Of a DNA stretch of 64,000 bases, positions 35,966 to 46,949 are shown one piece after another. The stretch is taken from positions 186,001-250,000 of the forward strand of contig JAHBVU010000001.1 of NCBI GenBank assembly GCA_019637315.1. Direction: 5' to 3'. The translations under genes and the position numbers were made by a program. The stretch's first letter is position 1. The number at the start of each line of letters is the position of its first letter. The notes under the pieces are model-generated. The model made no database searches. It saw nothing but the letters and a program-made list of their open reading frames with translations, and was not told the origin of the DNA. Source of the stretch: Gemmatimonadales bacterium (GTDB lineage: Bacteria; Gemmatimonadota; Gemmatimonadetes; Gemmatimonadales; GWC2-71-9).

Positions 35966-36558
35966 CGCCCGCCTCCGGTCGAGGTACGCTCCCATTCCGC
36001 TTCAATATCGTGTCCAGCCTGGTTCAGGATCTCGACGATCCGCTGGACCGACGGATGATCCGGGCCGAGTCGCCAGGCGCGCTTGTAGGTCAGGGTGGCG
36101 AGCTTCGCGAACGCCTGGTTGAGGTCGGCCATGTTTCCGCCGGCGAAATCGCGAACGGTATCACGGACCCGGTCGAAAATATCCTCGAGGACTCCGTGGT
36201 TGTCGTCCAGGAATCGCTCACCCTCGGGCGTGATATGGTAGACCTTCTTGCCATCCGCCTCGACTGCGCGAACATACCCCTGGTCTTCCAGGAGCTGGAG
36301 CGTGGGGTACACCGTGCCGGCGGATGGGGTGTAGCAGCCGGCCAGGCGCTCTTCCAGCGCCTTGATGATCTCGTAGCCATGTCGGGGTTTTTCCCGGATC
36401 AGCCGGAGGATCACGAATTTGACCTCGCCCGATTCGAAGATCTGGCGGCGTCGGCGTCCTTTGGATCCGCCAGTACCGAATCGGAACTCGAACTGACCCG
36501 GATCGAACGAGAACCCGAACAGGTTACCTAAACCCCAGTCATCATTGTGCTTGGACAT
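35962..36558 (-). CDS. PadR-family regulator with N-terminal extension (YqjI-like)
   Basis: 198 residues from ATG 36558, with a GGGGGG ribosome-binding site. An N-terminal extension of about 45 residues ends in the basic run GRRRRQIFESGE. The PadR winged helix follows (VKFVILRLIREKPRHGYEIIKAL, PSAGTVYPTLQLLEDQGYV, KKVYHITPEGERFL), then a C-terminal helical dimerisation arm. The gene diverges from an ABC exporter operon across 207 nt containing a perfect inverted repeat over its own -10 box. It is therefore likely an autorepressor that also controls the exporter. The signal is unknown. Confidence 0.92.
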   Translation of the reverse strand: MSKHNDDWGLGNLFGFSFDPGQFEFRFGTGGSKGRRRRQIFESGEVKFVILRLIREKPRHGYEIIKALEERLAGCYTPSAGTVYPTLQLLEDQGYVRAVEADGKKVYHITPEGERFLDDNHGVLEDIFDRVRDTVRDFAGGNMADLNQAFAKLATLTYKRAWRLGPDHPSVQRIVEILNQAGHDIEAEWERTSTGGGR

Positions 36559-36601
36559 AGCATGCCCCCCTTCGTAACACCGCGGCGTATCGAGAACCTG
36601 T

Positions 36602-36662
36602 CTATCGTACGACATATCGTACGATAGGGTTTCTTCGTTGTCAAGATATATCGTCCGACATG
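36602..36662. promoter_or_regulatory. PadR operator and promoter in a divergent intergenic region
   Basis: A perfect 11-bp inverted repeat, CTATCGTACGA (36602-36612) and TCGTACGATAG (36617-36627), has CATA between its arms. On the minus strand TTGACA (36644-36639), a 17-nt spacer and TACGAT (36621-36616) form a near-consensus padR promoter whose -10 box lies inside the repeat. A related half-site, ATATCGTCCGACA, follows at about 36648-36660, toward the exporter gene at 36766. Site spacing and position fit PadR autorepression and control of the divergent operon. Confidence 0.75.
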
Positions 36663-36765
36663 TCTGTGTTCCACGTCGAAACTTGGGCGCAGCCCCTGCG
36701 TACTAGAGCGAAACACGTCACCACACTGTTGCTGGTCGACTCTCCGACACACGAGGGAGGCGCGC

Positions 36766-37722
36766 GTGCGGCTGCGGGAAGATGATCTGGTCATCAAGAC
36801 CAGTGGGCTCAAGAAGTCCTTCAAGAAGGTCAACGTGCTGCAGGGGCTCGATCTCGAGGTCCGGCGTAACTCGATCTTTGGCTTTCTGGGCCCGAATGGC
36901 GCCGGAAAGACGACCACGATCAAGCTGCTGCTCGGTCTTGCCCGTCCGACCGACGGCAGCGCAACCTTATTCGGCTTCGACAGTCAGCGCGATACCCTCG
37001 AGGTGCGTCGGCGGATCGGCTACCTGGCCCAGGACCCCCGCTTCTACGACTACATGACAGCGCGGGAGACACTTCGGTTTACGGCGCGCTTCTTCTTCCA
37101 GCCCGCCGGCCTGGAGCGACACATCGATGAGACGCTCGAACTGGTGGGTCTGGCCGACAAGGCGGATCGACCGATTCGGGGCTTTTCGGGCGGCGAGCGT
37201 CAGCGGCTCGGCATCGCGCAGGCGCAGATCAGCAAGCCGGAGCTGCTGATCCTCGATGAGCCAGCGGCGTCGCTCGATCCGATGGGTCGGCGCGACGTGC
37301 TCGAAGTGATGGGGCGCCTGCGCGAGCATACCACGATCTTTTACTCGACCCACATCCTCGAAGATGTCCAGCGCATCAGCGACACCGCAGCGATTCTCCA
37401 CCACGGGCAGCTGCTGGCGCACGCCTCGATGGGCGAACTGCTGTCCGATCAAACGGGAGGCACCTATCTCATCGATTTGGTCGGCGACACCGCCGCCACC
37501 CGCAGAACAGTGGCCGGCCTGTCCTGGGTGACGAGCCTCGAGGAAACCACCGGACCTGACGGAACCCACTGGCAGGTGTCGACCGACGATACGTCTGCCG
37601 CCGAGCTGCTCTTGCTGCGCACCATCCTGGCCGATGACGCGATCCGGGTGCGCAGCTTTGGGCGCCGCCGTCACCGGCTGGAGGATGTCTTCGTGACGAT
37701 GATCGAAGGAGGAGCGGTCTGA
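36766..37722 (+). CDS. ABC transporter ATP-binding protein
   Basis: 318 residues from a GTG with a GGGAGG Shine-Dalgarno. Walker A GPNGAGKTTT, Q-loop YLAQDPRFYDY, signature FSGGERQRLG, Walker B LLILDEPAASLD and switch His YSTHILED are intact. The C-terminal domain of about 90 residues is of the ABC-2 exporter type. Its TGA overlaps the ATG of the permease gene (TGATG), so they are one operon. The divergent PadR gene and operator suggest inducible expression. Confidence 0.95.
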   Translation: MRLREDDLVIKTSGLKKSFKKVNVLQGLDLEVRRNSIFGFLGPNGAGKTTTIKLLLGLARPTDGSATLFGFDSQRDTLEVRRRIGYLAQDPRFYDYMTARETLRFTARFFFQPAGLERHIDETLELVGLADKADRPIRGFSGGERQRLGIAQAQISKPELLILDEPAASLDPMGRRDVLEVMGRLREHTTIFYSTHILEDVQRISDTAAILHHGQLLAHASMGELLSDQTGGTYLIDLVGDTAATRRTVAGLSWVTSLEETTGPDGTHWQVSTDDTSAAELLLLRTILADDAIRVRSFGRRRHRLEDVFVTMIEGGAV

Positions 37723-38507
37723 TGAGTCTCGTGTCGACGGCGTCATCCGGATGGTCGACGGGTTTCGGCAACCTGCTCGGCAAGGAACTTGGCGGCTGGT
37801 GGGGCACCCGACGCTGGCTGATTCACCTGATTCTCTGGCTCGTTGCAGTTTCCGGGTTCGTCCTGGCGGGAACGCTGGCGCAGTATCGGACCTCGACCAA
37901 TCCGGCCGGTGATGTCGAAGAACTGATCCAGATGTTCTTTCAGCTGGGCGGTTTCTTCGGGCTGATCGGCGCTGTGCTGGTGACTCAGAACGTGGTCGTT
38001 GGCGAGCGCGAATCCGGGACTGCGGCATGGGTGCTCACCAAGCCGACCACGCGCTCGGCCTTCATCCTGTCCAAGTTTGTCGCGCTGGCCCCCACCTTCC
38101 TGCTGCTGTCCCTGGTGATTCCCGCGGTCGCCTCTTTCATCATGCTGAAGGCGTTCTGGGGTGTCGCGCCGGCCCCGGCGCATTTCGCCGAAGCGGTTGG
38201 AATTCTGGCACTGCATCAGGCGTTCTACATTGCTCTGACGCTGCTGCTGGGCGTGCTGCTCCGGTCTCGTGCGGCGGTTGGTGGCGTTGCGCTTGGCTTC
38301 TGGATCTCAGGCGCCATTCTTCCCAACACCAAGTACTTCGCTCCGCTGACTCCGTTCCTCCCCTGGCCGCTCACCGACGCCGCCACCAGCATTGCGCTGT
38401 GGAAACCGTTGCCCTTTCAGCTGTGGGTACCGATGCTCTCCACGGCAATCCTGATCGTGCTGTTCCTAGGGGTGGCGCTCTGGGCCTTCGAGCGCGAGGA
38501 ACTCTGA
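37722..38507 (+). CDS. ABC-2 type transporter permease
   Basis: 261 residues with six predicted helices, including LIHLILWLVAVSGFVLAG, FFGLIGAVLVTQNVVVGE (the conserved ERESGT follows), FLLLSLVIPAVASFIML and a final WVPMLSTAILIVLFLGVAL helix. This matches the NosY/YhaP-like ABC-2 permease subtype without a large external domain. It pairs with the preceding ATPase. The substrate is unknown; PadR-linked exporters of this kind often answer to toxic small molecules or membrane stress. Confidence 0.93.
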   Translation: MSLVSTASSGWSTGFGNLLGKELGGWWGTRRWLIHLILWLVAVSGFVLAGTLAQYRTSTNPAGDVEELIQMFFQLGGFFGLIGAVLVTQNVVVGERESGTAAWVLTKPTTRSAFILSKFVALAPTFLLLSLVIPAVASFIMLKAFWGVAPAPAHFAEAVGILALHQAFYIALTLLLGVLLRSRAAVGGVALGFWISGAILPNTKYFAPLTPFLPWPLTDAATSIALWKPLPFQLWVPMLSTAILIVLFLGVALWAFEREEL

Positions 38508-38592
38508 GGCGTATACCGTGGGGGCAGGCCGCTCGTTGATGGACGGCCTGTCCCTGCTGGTCCGAGTGACGATCCCGCCATATCCTTCCGCT

Positions 38593-39423
38593 GTGAAATC
38601 TCACCTCGCCCTACTCGGTATCGCCGCGGCCCTGGCAACCGGATGTGGTGCCGCCGCACCAACCCCCGTGTACGACGTCTACGCCGTCAAGTACGCCGAG
38701 CTTCACGGTTTTCCGCTGCGCGGGCTGGTGCTTGGTGCGGACAGCGCTGCCCGCGTCGACCTCGCCATGATGGTGTGGGTGCTTCGGGGGCAGGGTCGGG
38801 TCATCCTGGTGGATGCCGGGTTTCATCGCGACGAGTTCATCTCGAGCTGGTCGCCGGTTGCCTATAGCCGCCCTTCCGAGGCGCTCGCCCCGCTCGGCAT
38901 TGCGCCGGAGGACGTCACCGATTTGATCGTGACACACCTGCACTGGGATCACGCCGATGGCATCGATCTCTTTCCGCGGGCGCGGGTCTGGGTGCAGCAA
39001 GACGAGTATGATCACTACCGTGATCCGGCGAACCTGCTCCGGACTGGCGTGTTCGCATCGACGATCGCGGTGCTCGAGGCGGTCGCTGCGGAGGGCCGGC
39101 TGCGTCTTGCGGCCGGCGATTCGGTCGAGCCAGCGCCGGGCGTACTGGTATACACCGGTGGTCGTCACACCCGGGAGTCGCAGTATGTCAGCGTTCAGAC
39201 TGCTTCGGGTACCGCAGTGATTGCGTCCGACAATCTCTATCTGTATCACAACCTCGATCAGCGCCGTCCGATCGCCGCGACGTGGGATACCGTGTCCAAC
39301 CTGGCGGCCCACGAGCGGATGCGGCGGCTCGCCGGAGCGCCTCGATTGATCGTGCCTGGCCATGACCCGGCCGTATTCGATCGCTTTACTCCGGTGGTTC
39401 CCGGCATCGTACGGATTGAGTAG
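38593..39423 (+). CDS. Metallo-beta-lactamase-fold lipoprotein, AHL-lactonase-like
   Basis: 276 residues from GTG 38593, which gives a classic lipoprotein signal (LLGIAAALATGC). A GTG at 38518 has a better Shine-Dalgarno and would add 25 residues before it. The di-zinc motif is THLHWDHADG, with later ligands in GGRHTRESQ, ASDNLY and PGHDP. This layout is that of the N-acyl-homoserine-lactone lactonase family (AiiA/AttM-like), but other lactones or esters are possible. Its lipid anchor would place it outside the cytoplasm, which is unusual for classical AHL lactonases. It is followed by a strong terminator. Confidence 0.85.
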   Translation: MKSHLALLGIAAALATGCGAAAPTPVYDVYAVKYAELHGFPLRGLVLGADSAARVDLAMMVWVLRGQGRVILVDAGFHRDEFISSWSPVAYSRPSEALAPLGIAPEDVTDLIVTHLHWDHADGIDLFPRARVWVQQDEYDHYRDPANLLRTGVFASTIAVLEAVAAEGRLRLAAGDSVEPAPGVLVYTGGRHTRESQYVSVQTASGTAVIASDNLYLYHNLDQRRPIAATWDTVSNLAAHERMRRLAGAPRLIVPGHDPAVFDRFTPVVPGIVRIE

Positions 39424-39523
39424 CGGCAGGCGGATCCGGACTCCGTTACCTGACGGTGACTCGCCCGCCATTCGAATGTGATGCTTGGGGTCGATCTTCC
39501 TTTCAGCAGAGAGACATAACGAC

Positions 39524-39556
39524 CCCCCGATCCGGAGCGCCTGGCCAGATCGGGGG
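39524..39556 (+). terminator. Hairpin downstream of the lactonase-like gene
   Basis: CCCCCGATC (39524-39532) pairs with GATCGGGGG (39548-39556) across a 15-nt loop, and GAC/GTC flanks extend it after one mismatch. It is 100 nt after the stop at 39423. The rest of the 225-nt gap shows nothing distinctive. Confidence 0.55.
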
Positions 39557-39648
39557 CGTCGGCGTTTCGGGTCTTACTACTTGCCAAGACGAAGTCAGGG
39601 TCGGAGATTCGAGCGTTCCGCATTTTCCTGCCATCAAGTGAGACCCCT

Positions 39649-41508
<1,860 letters not shown>

Positions 41509-41591
41509 CGTACCAAGCCGGGCGGAGAATCCACTCCGCTCGGCGTCCGAATCCGGCCCCTTCGCCTCGATCACATTGCAGGACAGTCACT

Positions 41592-43604
41592 ATGCAATCC
41601 AGTCTCTGGCTCCTTCTGCTCGCCCCATCGTTGGTTCTGGCCCAGGCGCCGACCCAGGCCGGTCAGAGTTCCGGCCCCCGACGGCTGGTGCCGACCGACA
41701 TCTACCGAATCAAAGATGTCGGTGCGCCGAAGCTCTCTCCGGACGGGCAGTGGGTAGCGTACACGCTGTCGACCCCGGACTCGGTCAAAGACCGCGCCAA
41801 TACCGACATCCATATGGTGAGTTGGGATGGCAGCCGCCGAGTTCAACTGACGTCGTCTCCGGATGGGGAGTCGAGTCCCGAGTGGAGCCCGGACAACCGT
41901 TACCTGAGCTTTCTCAGTTCGCGCGGCGCCGAGAATCGCGGTGCACAGCTCTGGCTGATGGATCGGCTCGGCGGGGAGGGCGTCAAAGTCACCGACATTC
42001 GGGGCGGCATCGAGAGCTATGTCTGGGCCCCGGATGGCGGGCGGTTGGTCTTCGTGATCAAGGACCCCGACCCCGATTCCACGAAGGCGGATGAGCAGAA
42101 GCCGCCCAAGGCGATCGAGATCGATCGCTGGGACTTCAAACGGGACTACATCGGCTACCTCGATCGCCGGCGGACGCATCTGTATCTCTTCGATCTCGCG
42201 ACTCGGCGGCTGACCCAGCTCACGTCGGGCGACTATGACGACGCCGGGCCCGCTTGGTCGCCTGACGGGCGGAACATCGCCTTCACCTCCAAGCGGGCAC
42301 CAGGCAGCGAGCGGACCGACAACTGGGATCTGTACGTCATCGAGGCGCGTGAGGGGGCGGAGCCGCGCCAGCTGACCACGACGCCGACCAACGATGGCCG
42401 TGCCGCGAGCTACAGTCCCGACGGCAGGTGGATCGCCTTCCTGCAGCGGGGTGATCCAAAGTACTGGGCCTACAACAACCCGCGGGTGGCTGTGATTCCG
42501 TCGACTGGCGGTCCGATCCGGGTCCTGACCGAGGCGCTCGACCGGAACGCGTCAGAGCCGACCTGGTCGCACGACGGGAAGCACATCTATTTCCGGTTCG
42601 ATGACGACCGCAAGACGGTCTTGGCCAGAGTCAGTCCGACGACGGGCGCAATCGAGCGGGTCAGCGACGCCGAACAGAGAGTATCCGCCCTCAGCGTCGC
42701 GGGCGACCGAGTGGCCCTGAGCGTCACGACAGACACCAGGCCCGCAGAAGTCGTGGCGCTGGAGCGGGGCGCCCTGCGCCGACTCACAGCGCACAATGAT
42801 TCGCTCATGAATGTGATCGATCTCGGCCGCGCCGAGCGGTTCAGCTCGACCAGCAAGGATGGCACCGTTGTCGGGAGCATGCTGTATCTCCCGCCCGACT
42901 ACCGGGCAGGACAACGGTACCCGCTTGCCCTGCACATCCACGGCGGACCGTTCGGGCAGGATGGCCACGGCTTCGATTTCACTCGCCGCGTCATGGCGGC
43001 TCGCGGGTATGCGGTCCTGGCCGTCAACTATCGAGGCAGTTCGGGACGCGGCGAGGGGTTCAGCACTGCCATTTTTGCCGACTGGGGCAACAAAGAGGTC
43101 GTCGACCTGCTTGGTGCGGTCGATCAGGCCGTTGCCAGCGGGATTGCCGATCCGGAACGCCTGGTGCTCGGCGGATGGAGTTACGGCGGCATTCTCACCA
43201 ACTACACGATCGCGACCGATACGCGCTTCAAGGCGGGTGTGAGCGGCGCCGGCAGCTCATTGCAGCTGTCGATGTACGGCACCGACCAATACGTCTATCA
43301 GTATGAGCAGGAGTTGGGACAGCCCTGGAAAAATATCGAGCCGTGGCTCAAGGTGAGTTATCCGTTTCTCAAAGCCGATCGGATCGTGACGCCGACGATG
43401 TTCATGGGCGGCGAGCGCGACTTCAACGTCCCGATCATCGGATCAGAGCAGATGTATCAGGCGCTCATGAGCAACAACGTCGAGAGCCGCCTGATCGTCT
43501 GGCCCGGGATGTTCCACGGCCCCCGCACGCCCGGACAGCGGATCGACATCATCAATCGATATCTCGGATGGTGGGAACGGTACGTCAAGCCTGCTGTGCC
43601 CTAG
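41592..43604 (+). CDS. Secreted S9 prolyl-oligopeptidase-family peptidase
   Basis: 670 residues with a signal peptide (LWLLLLAPSLVLAQ). Residues 35-400 form a TolB/WD40-like propeller (APKLSPDGQWVAYTL, GPAWSPDGRNIAFTSKR). The C-terminal alpha/beta-hydrolase holds Ser in GGWSYGGIL, Asp in GGERDFNVP and His in GMFHGPRTP. It probably cleaves short peptides, acylaminoacyl- or dipeptidyl-type. The gene ends 5 nt before an extraordinary 36-bp inverted repeat that separates it from the convergent PBP gene. Confidence 0.93.
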   Translation: MQSSLWLLLLAPSLVLAQAPTQAGQSSGPRRLVPTDIYRIKDVGAPKLSPDGQWVAYTLSTPDSVKDRANTDIHMVSWDGSRRVQLTSSPDGESSPEWSPDNRYLSFLSSRGAENRGAQLWLMDRLGGEGVKVTDIRGGIESYVWAPDGGRLVFVIKDPDPDSTKADEQKPPKAIEIDRWDFKRDYIGYLDRRRTHLYLFDLATRRLTQLTSGDYDDAGPAWSPDGRNIAFTSKRAPGSERTDNWDLYVIEAREGAEPRQLTTTPTNDGRAASYSPDGRWIAFLQRGDPKYWAYNNPRVAVIPSTGGPIRVLTEALDRNASEPTWSHDGKHIYFRFDDDRKTVLARVSPTTGAIERVSDAEQRVSALSVAGDRVALSVTTDTRPAEVVALERGALRRLTAHNDSLMNVIDLGRAERFSSTSKDGTVVGSMLYLPPDYRAGQRYPLALHIHGGPFGQDGHGFDFTRRVMAARGYAVLAVNYRGSSGRGEGFSTAIFADWGNKEVVDLLGAVDQAVASGIADPERLVLGGWSYGGILTNYTIATDTRFKAGVSGAGSSLQLSMYGTDQYVYQYEQELGQPWKNIEPWLKVSYPFLKADRIVTPTMFMGGERDFNVPIIGSEQMYQALMSNNVESRLIVWPGMFHGPRTPGQRIDIINRYLGWWERYVKPAVP

Positions 43605-43609
43605 GGCGG

Positions 43610-43745
43610 GGGAGGGGGAGGTGGTGGGTCGATCGGGGGGCGCGCTGCGCTGGGGTCGCGCGTGCCCGGGTACGATGGTCGCACGGCGGGGGCGCCGACC
43701 ACGCGCGACGCGCGCCCCCCGATCGACCCACCACCTCCCCCTCCC
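43610..43745. repeat. 36-bp perfect inverted repeat between convergent genes
   Basis: Bases 43610-43645 are the exact reverse complement of 43710-43745. After a 9-base asymmetry the arms pair again (GTCGCGCGTG with CACGCGCGAC). The element fills the gap between the S9 peptidase and PBP genes and could fold into one 136-nt hairpin. It has no T-tract and no coding potential. It could be a bidirectional terminator, a MITE-like remnant or an RNA-processing site. No second copy was noticed in the window. Confidence 0.85.
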
Positions 43746-43772
43746 AGCGACCAATCACGCTCCCAGAAACAA

Positions 43773-46700
43773 TCACGGAGAAGCGGACTCTGGCGTGGCG
43801 GCGAGTTCTGTGAGGGCGGGCCCGAGCATCTGGAAGATCTGGGCCGGAAGCGAGCTGGTGAAGCTGAAATCATCGGCTTCCGCACCAAGCACGAAGGCCG
43901 TCAGCACGCCGTAGAAGCGATCGCCCACGAAGAAGACCAGGGTCGAGGTCCGGTTGAGGGCCCGGTCCTCGACGACGCGGCCCCCCTGTCCGAAGACCCG
44001 GAAGCGGTTGTTGCCTGTGCCGGTCTTGGCGCCGATCGGGAGCGGCTTGCCGTCGGGCCCCTTGACGGTTCCGTACGCTCGGCGGCCGGTACCGCGCTCC
44101 ACCACATCGATCATGGTTCGCCGAACCACTGCAGCGAGGTCGGCAGACAGCAATCGCTCGCCCTGCGACGGCGGTCGTCGCAACACGGTCGCGAACGGCG
44201 TACTGTCAGCCAGGCGGAGCTCGCTGATCCGCGTCGATGCCTGGCCGACACCATCGTTCAGCACAATGCCGATCAGTTCCGCGAGCTGATCGGGTCGGTC
44301 TGCCGAGCTGCCGATGGCGGTCGCATAAGAGGGGACCAGGGAGGCAAACGGGTAACCCAGCCGTCTCCAGCGGGCGTGCACCTCGAAAAACGCCTCGATC
44401 TCCAGGATCGATCGGATCCGCTGATCCTGTGCCTGAGTCCTTCGGGTCGAGAAGAGCCACTGATACACATCCTGGCGCACCGTGCGGCTCGAGTCCATCA
44501 TCTCAGCGCGAGTGGCGCCGGGGTGGGAGAGCTTGAACTCGACGAGCCAAAGCTCGAGCGGATGGATGCCGGCCAGGAAGCCACGATCCACCAATGAGAA
44601 GCTGGCGGGGTTGGCGCGATCGAAGATCTCGCGGATGTGCGCCGGGGATAGCCGCATCTGCTCGCCGAGTGTGGCTTGGAGGAACCGGGTAAAGGCCGAG
44701 GCATCCTCGTCGGGTGCAACGACCCGGAAGATCCACGCCAGGCGCTGAGCTGAAAGGGACCGATCGCGGACCAGCGTGGCGAGCGCCGAGTCGCGCGTGG
44801 TCCAGGCGTGCTTGCGCAGAAACTGATCGAGGAACTGTCGCCCTTCCCGGTCCGCAAAGCGCGCCAGGTACTCCTGGCGGCGCGGATCGGATCGATCACT
44901 CAGGACGCCGGGCGCAGGGTGCCCGGGCAGCCGGTGCATGTGATACTGGACGATGTCGCGCATCATCCGGATGAACGGCAGATTGATCGAGTGCCGGAAG
45001 GCCTCGCGGACGGTCACCGTCTGCTGGTCGAAGGTCGTCTCGAAGTTGCGAAAGGTGTGCACGCCGCCGCCGGTCATGAAACGCTCGCGCGGGCTGGCCG
45101 AGTAGCGCCGTTCCATGGCGGCTTCGAGCAACTCGGCCACCGTCAGCTTCGGTCTGGCGGCAAGGGTCTGGCGGACCCAGACGGTGAGCGGATCGTCCCG
45201 GCGAAGCGAGGCTGACTGCGCCGAGTCGGAGCTGTAGTCCGCGTGCAGCGACTCGATGGTTTCGAGATAGGTAATTAGCGTGCGCAGCTTGGCGGTCGAG
45301 CCCAGCTCGAGTTTGGCGCCTTCGATGGGGCTGAAGGGGCCGTCGACATTGTCGACCTGAATCCGCACTGCGTTGCCGTTGGGTGTTCGCTCGTAGAGCA
45401 GAAAGGCGTAGTGCACCTTGGCAGGGTCGCCTCGCTGCAGCAGACGGTATCCCGAGAGTCCTGCAGCCGCGATGTAGGCGCTGTCCTGGAGCTTGAGCAG
45501 CATGTCGGTGACAGCTGCCTGGGCCGGGCCGTCGAAGGTGGTTCGGGCGGTGGCATCGTACCGATCGAGCTGATAGAACGCCGGAATCCGACCTGTCGTC
45601 AGCAGCTCCGTGCGCACCGCGTTGACTGCCTTGCGCTCGATGAACGAGGCGGTCGGCCGTTCCGGCGCCCGGAGATTCGGGCGCGATGCGGCTTCGCGGG
45701 CGGCGTCGCGCAGCGCGGGGGAGATGACGCCTTCGCGGGCCAGCAGGTTGAGATATCGATCTGCGCGTCGCTCCAGCGCTTCGATGCCGCCGTTGTCGGT
45801 CAGGAAGTACGAGGGGCGCTGCACCGCCATGATCAGGTTCAGTACCTGACGGTAGGCGCGTCCGTGTCGAGCCGGGTGCGGTGACACGGTCGAATCGGCC
45901 GCTTCGCGCAGGTAGCGGTTGACGTCGTCGAAGTTTGCTCCGAACCAGGCCCAGAGTCCGTCGCCGAGACCGGTGACCTCACCGTAGCCGGCAATTCCGG
46001 CGAGCGGCATCGAATTGAGGTAGCTGGTGACGATTTCCTGGCGGGCACCCATGGTGTTGGTGCCGTCCAGGTAGGCCCGGTACGAGGCCGACTCCATCTG
46101 CCGCAGCTTGTCGGTCGGTGACAGGGTCCGACCTTCCGGAGCATGGCGGAACTTCTCGAGTTGCGTGGCAAGCGTGCTTGCGCCTGCCACCGAGCCGTCA
46201 CGTCCGAATCGTCGACCGCCAAGCCCGGCTGCCGCGCGGATCAGTCGCTGCCAGTCGACGGCAGGATTGCGCAGCGGCGTGGTCGAATCGAGCAGAGTCC
46301 GATTTTCAACAAAGAGCAGTGTTTGCCAGACCAGGTCGGGAATCGAGTCGAAGGCCGGGTAGCCGCGATCCGGGTACCGGCCGTCGAACATGACCAGACC
46401 GCTTCGATCGAGTATCCGAAGCCCGGCCCGGTCCTTCGCATGGTAGATCGGTGAAAGGCCACGATCCATCAGGGAGGCAAACCGCTCCGAGACTCGTGCC
46501 TGACTGTCCACCGCAAAGCCGGAGGCCACAAAGGCATCGGTCAGCTCCGGAATTTTGCTGTAGCCGTAGCGCAAGTCGTAGGGACCTTGCCCGGGAAACC
46601 GGATCGACGGGCTCGGGCCCTGGTCCATCGCAAAGCCAAGGTCGCGGCTGCGTTCTGCGAAGAACCGGGACTGGAAGTAGGAGGTCCGAAACTCGAGAGC

Positions 46701-46796
46701 AGCCGCGATGCCGCCAAGCAGTACCACCACTGCTGCGATAGCAACGGTGTACCAGAGCCATCGCCGGCGGGCCGGCTTGGTGCGTGTGGCGTTCAT
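43773..46796 (-). CDS. Bifunctional class A penicillin-binding protein, divergent
   Basis: 1007 residues. A transmembrane anchor (YTVAIAAVVVLLGGIAAAL) precedes a GT51 glycosyltransferase-like region with VENRTLLD (in the place of EDRRF), GASTLATQLEKF (GGSTITQQ) and RQEIVTSYLNS. The transpeptidase has S-T-A-K near residue 500, S-I-N near 604 and K-T-G-T near 925. The 320-residue distance between the SxN and KTG boxes is far larger than the 125 or so usual for this class, so a large insertion is present. It should polymerise and crosslink peptidoglycan. It lies 153 nt downstream of the LanC-like gene on the same strand. Confidence 0.85.
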   Translation of the reverse strand: MNATRTKPARRRWLWYTVAIAAVVVLLGGIAAALEFRTSYFQSRFFAERSRDLGFAMDQGPSPSIRFPGQGPYDLRYGYSKIPELTDAFVASGFAVDSQARVSERFASLMDRGLSPIYHAKDRAGLRILDRSGLVMFDGRYPDRGYPAFDSIPDLVWQTLLFVENRTLLDSTTPLRNPAVDWQRLIRAAAGLGGRRFGRDGSVAGASTLATQLEKFRHAPEGRTLSPTDKLRQMESASYRAYLDGTNTMGARQEIVTSYLNSMPLAGIAGYGEVTGLGDGLWAWFGANFDDVNRYLREAADSTVSPHPARHGRAYRQVLNLIMAVQRPSYFLTDNGGIEALERRADRYLNLLAREGVISPALRDAAREAASRPNLRAPERPTASFIERKAVNAVRTELLTTGRIPAFYQLDRYDATARTTFDGPAQAAVTDMLLKLQDSAYIAAAGLSGYRLLQRGDPAKVHYAFLLYERTPNGNAVRIQVDNVDGPFSPIEGAKLELGSTAKLRTLITYLETIESLHADYSSDSAQSASLRRDDPLTVWVRQTLAARPKLTVAELLEAAMERRYSASPRERFMTGGGVHTFRNFETTFDQQTVTVREAFRHSINLPFIRMMRDIVQYHMHRLPGHPAPGVLSDRSDPRRQEYLARFADREGRQFLDQFLRKHAWTTRDSALATLVRDRSLSAQRLAWIFRVVAPDEDASAFTRFLQATLGEQMRLSPAHIREIFDRANPASFSLVDRGFLAGIHPLELWLVEFKLSHPGATRAEMMDSSRTVRQDVYQWLFSTRRTQAQDQRIRSILEIEAFFEVHARWRRLGYPFASLVPSYATAIGSSADRPDQLAELIGIVLNDGVGQASTRISELRLADSTPFATVLRRPPSQGERLLSADLAAVVRRTMIDVVERGTGRRAYGTVKGPDGKPLPIGAKTGTGNNRFRVFGQGGRVVEDRALNRTSTLVFFVGDRFYGVLTAFVLGAEADDFSFTSSLPAQIFQMLGPALTELAATPESASP

Positions 46797-46949
46797 GCGG
46801 CGACGGGTTCTCGAGTGCGCACGTGAGCGATTCGCGGAACCTAACAGCGAAGCGACAGAGCTAGAAGGGTGCCGGAATGAAAGAGCGGCTCCGCCAGGTA
46901 TGCTGACGAAACCGCCGATTCGGTCGCCCCGTGTAACGATGAGTGGCTG

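Noticed and set aside
43605-43772. Insertion sequence or CRISPR remnant at the large inverted repeat
   Set aside because: There is only one inverted pair, with no transposase, no target-site duplication and no regularly spaced direct repeats.
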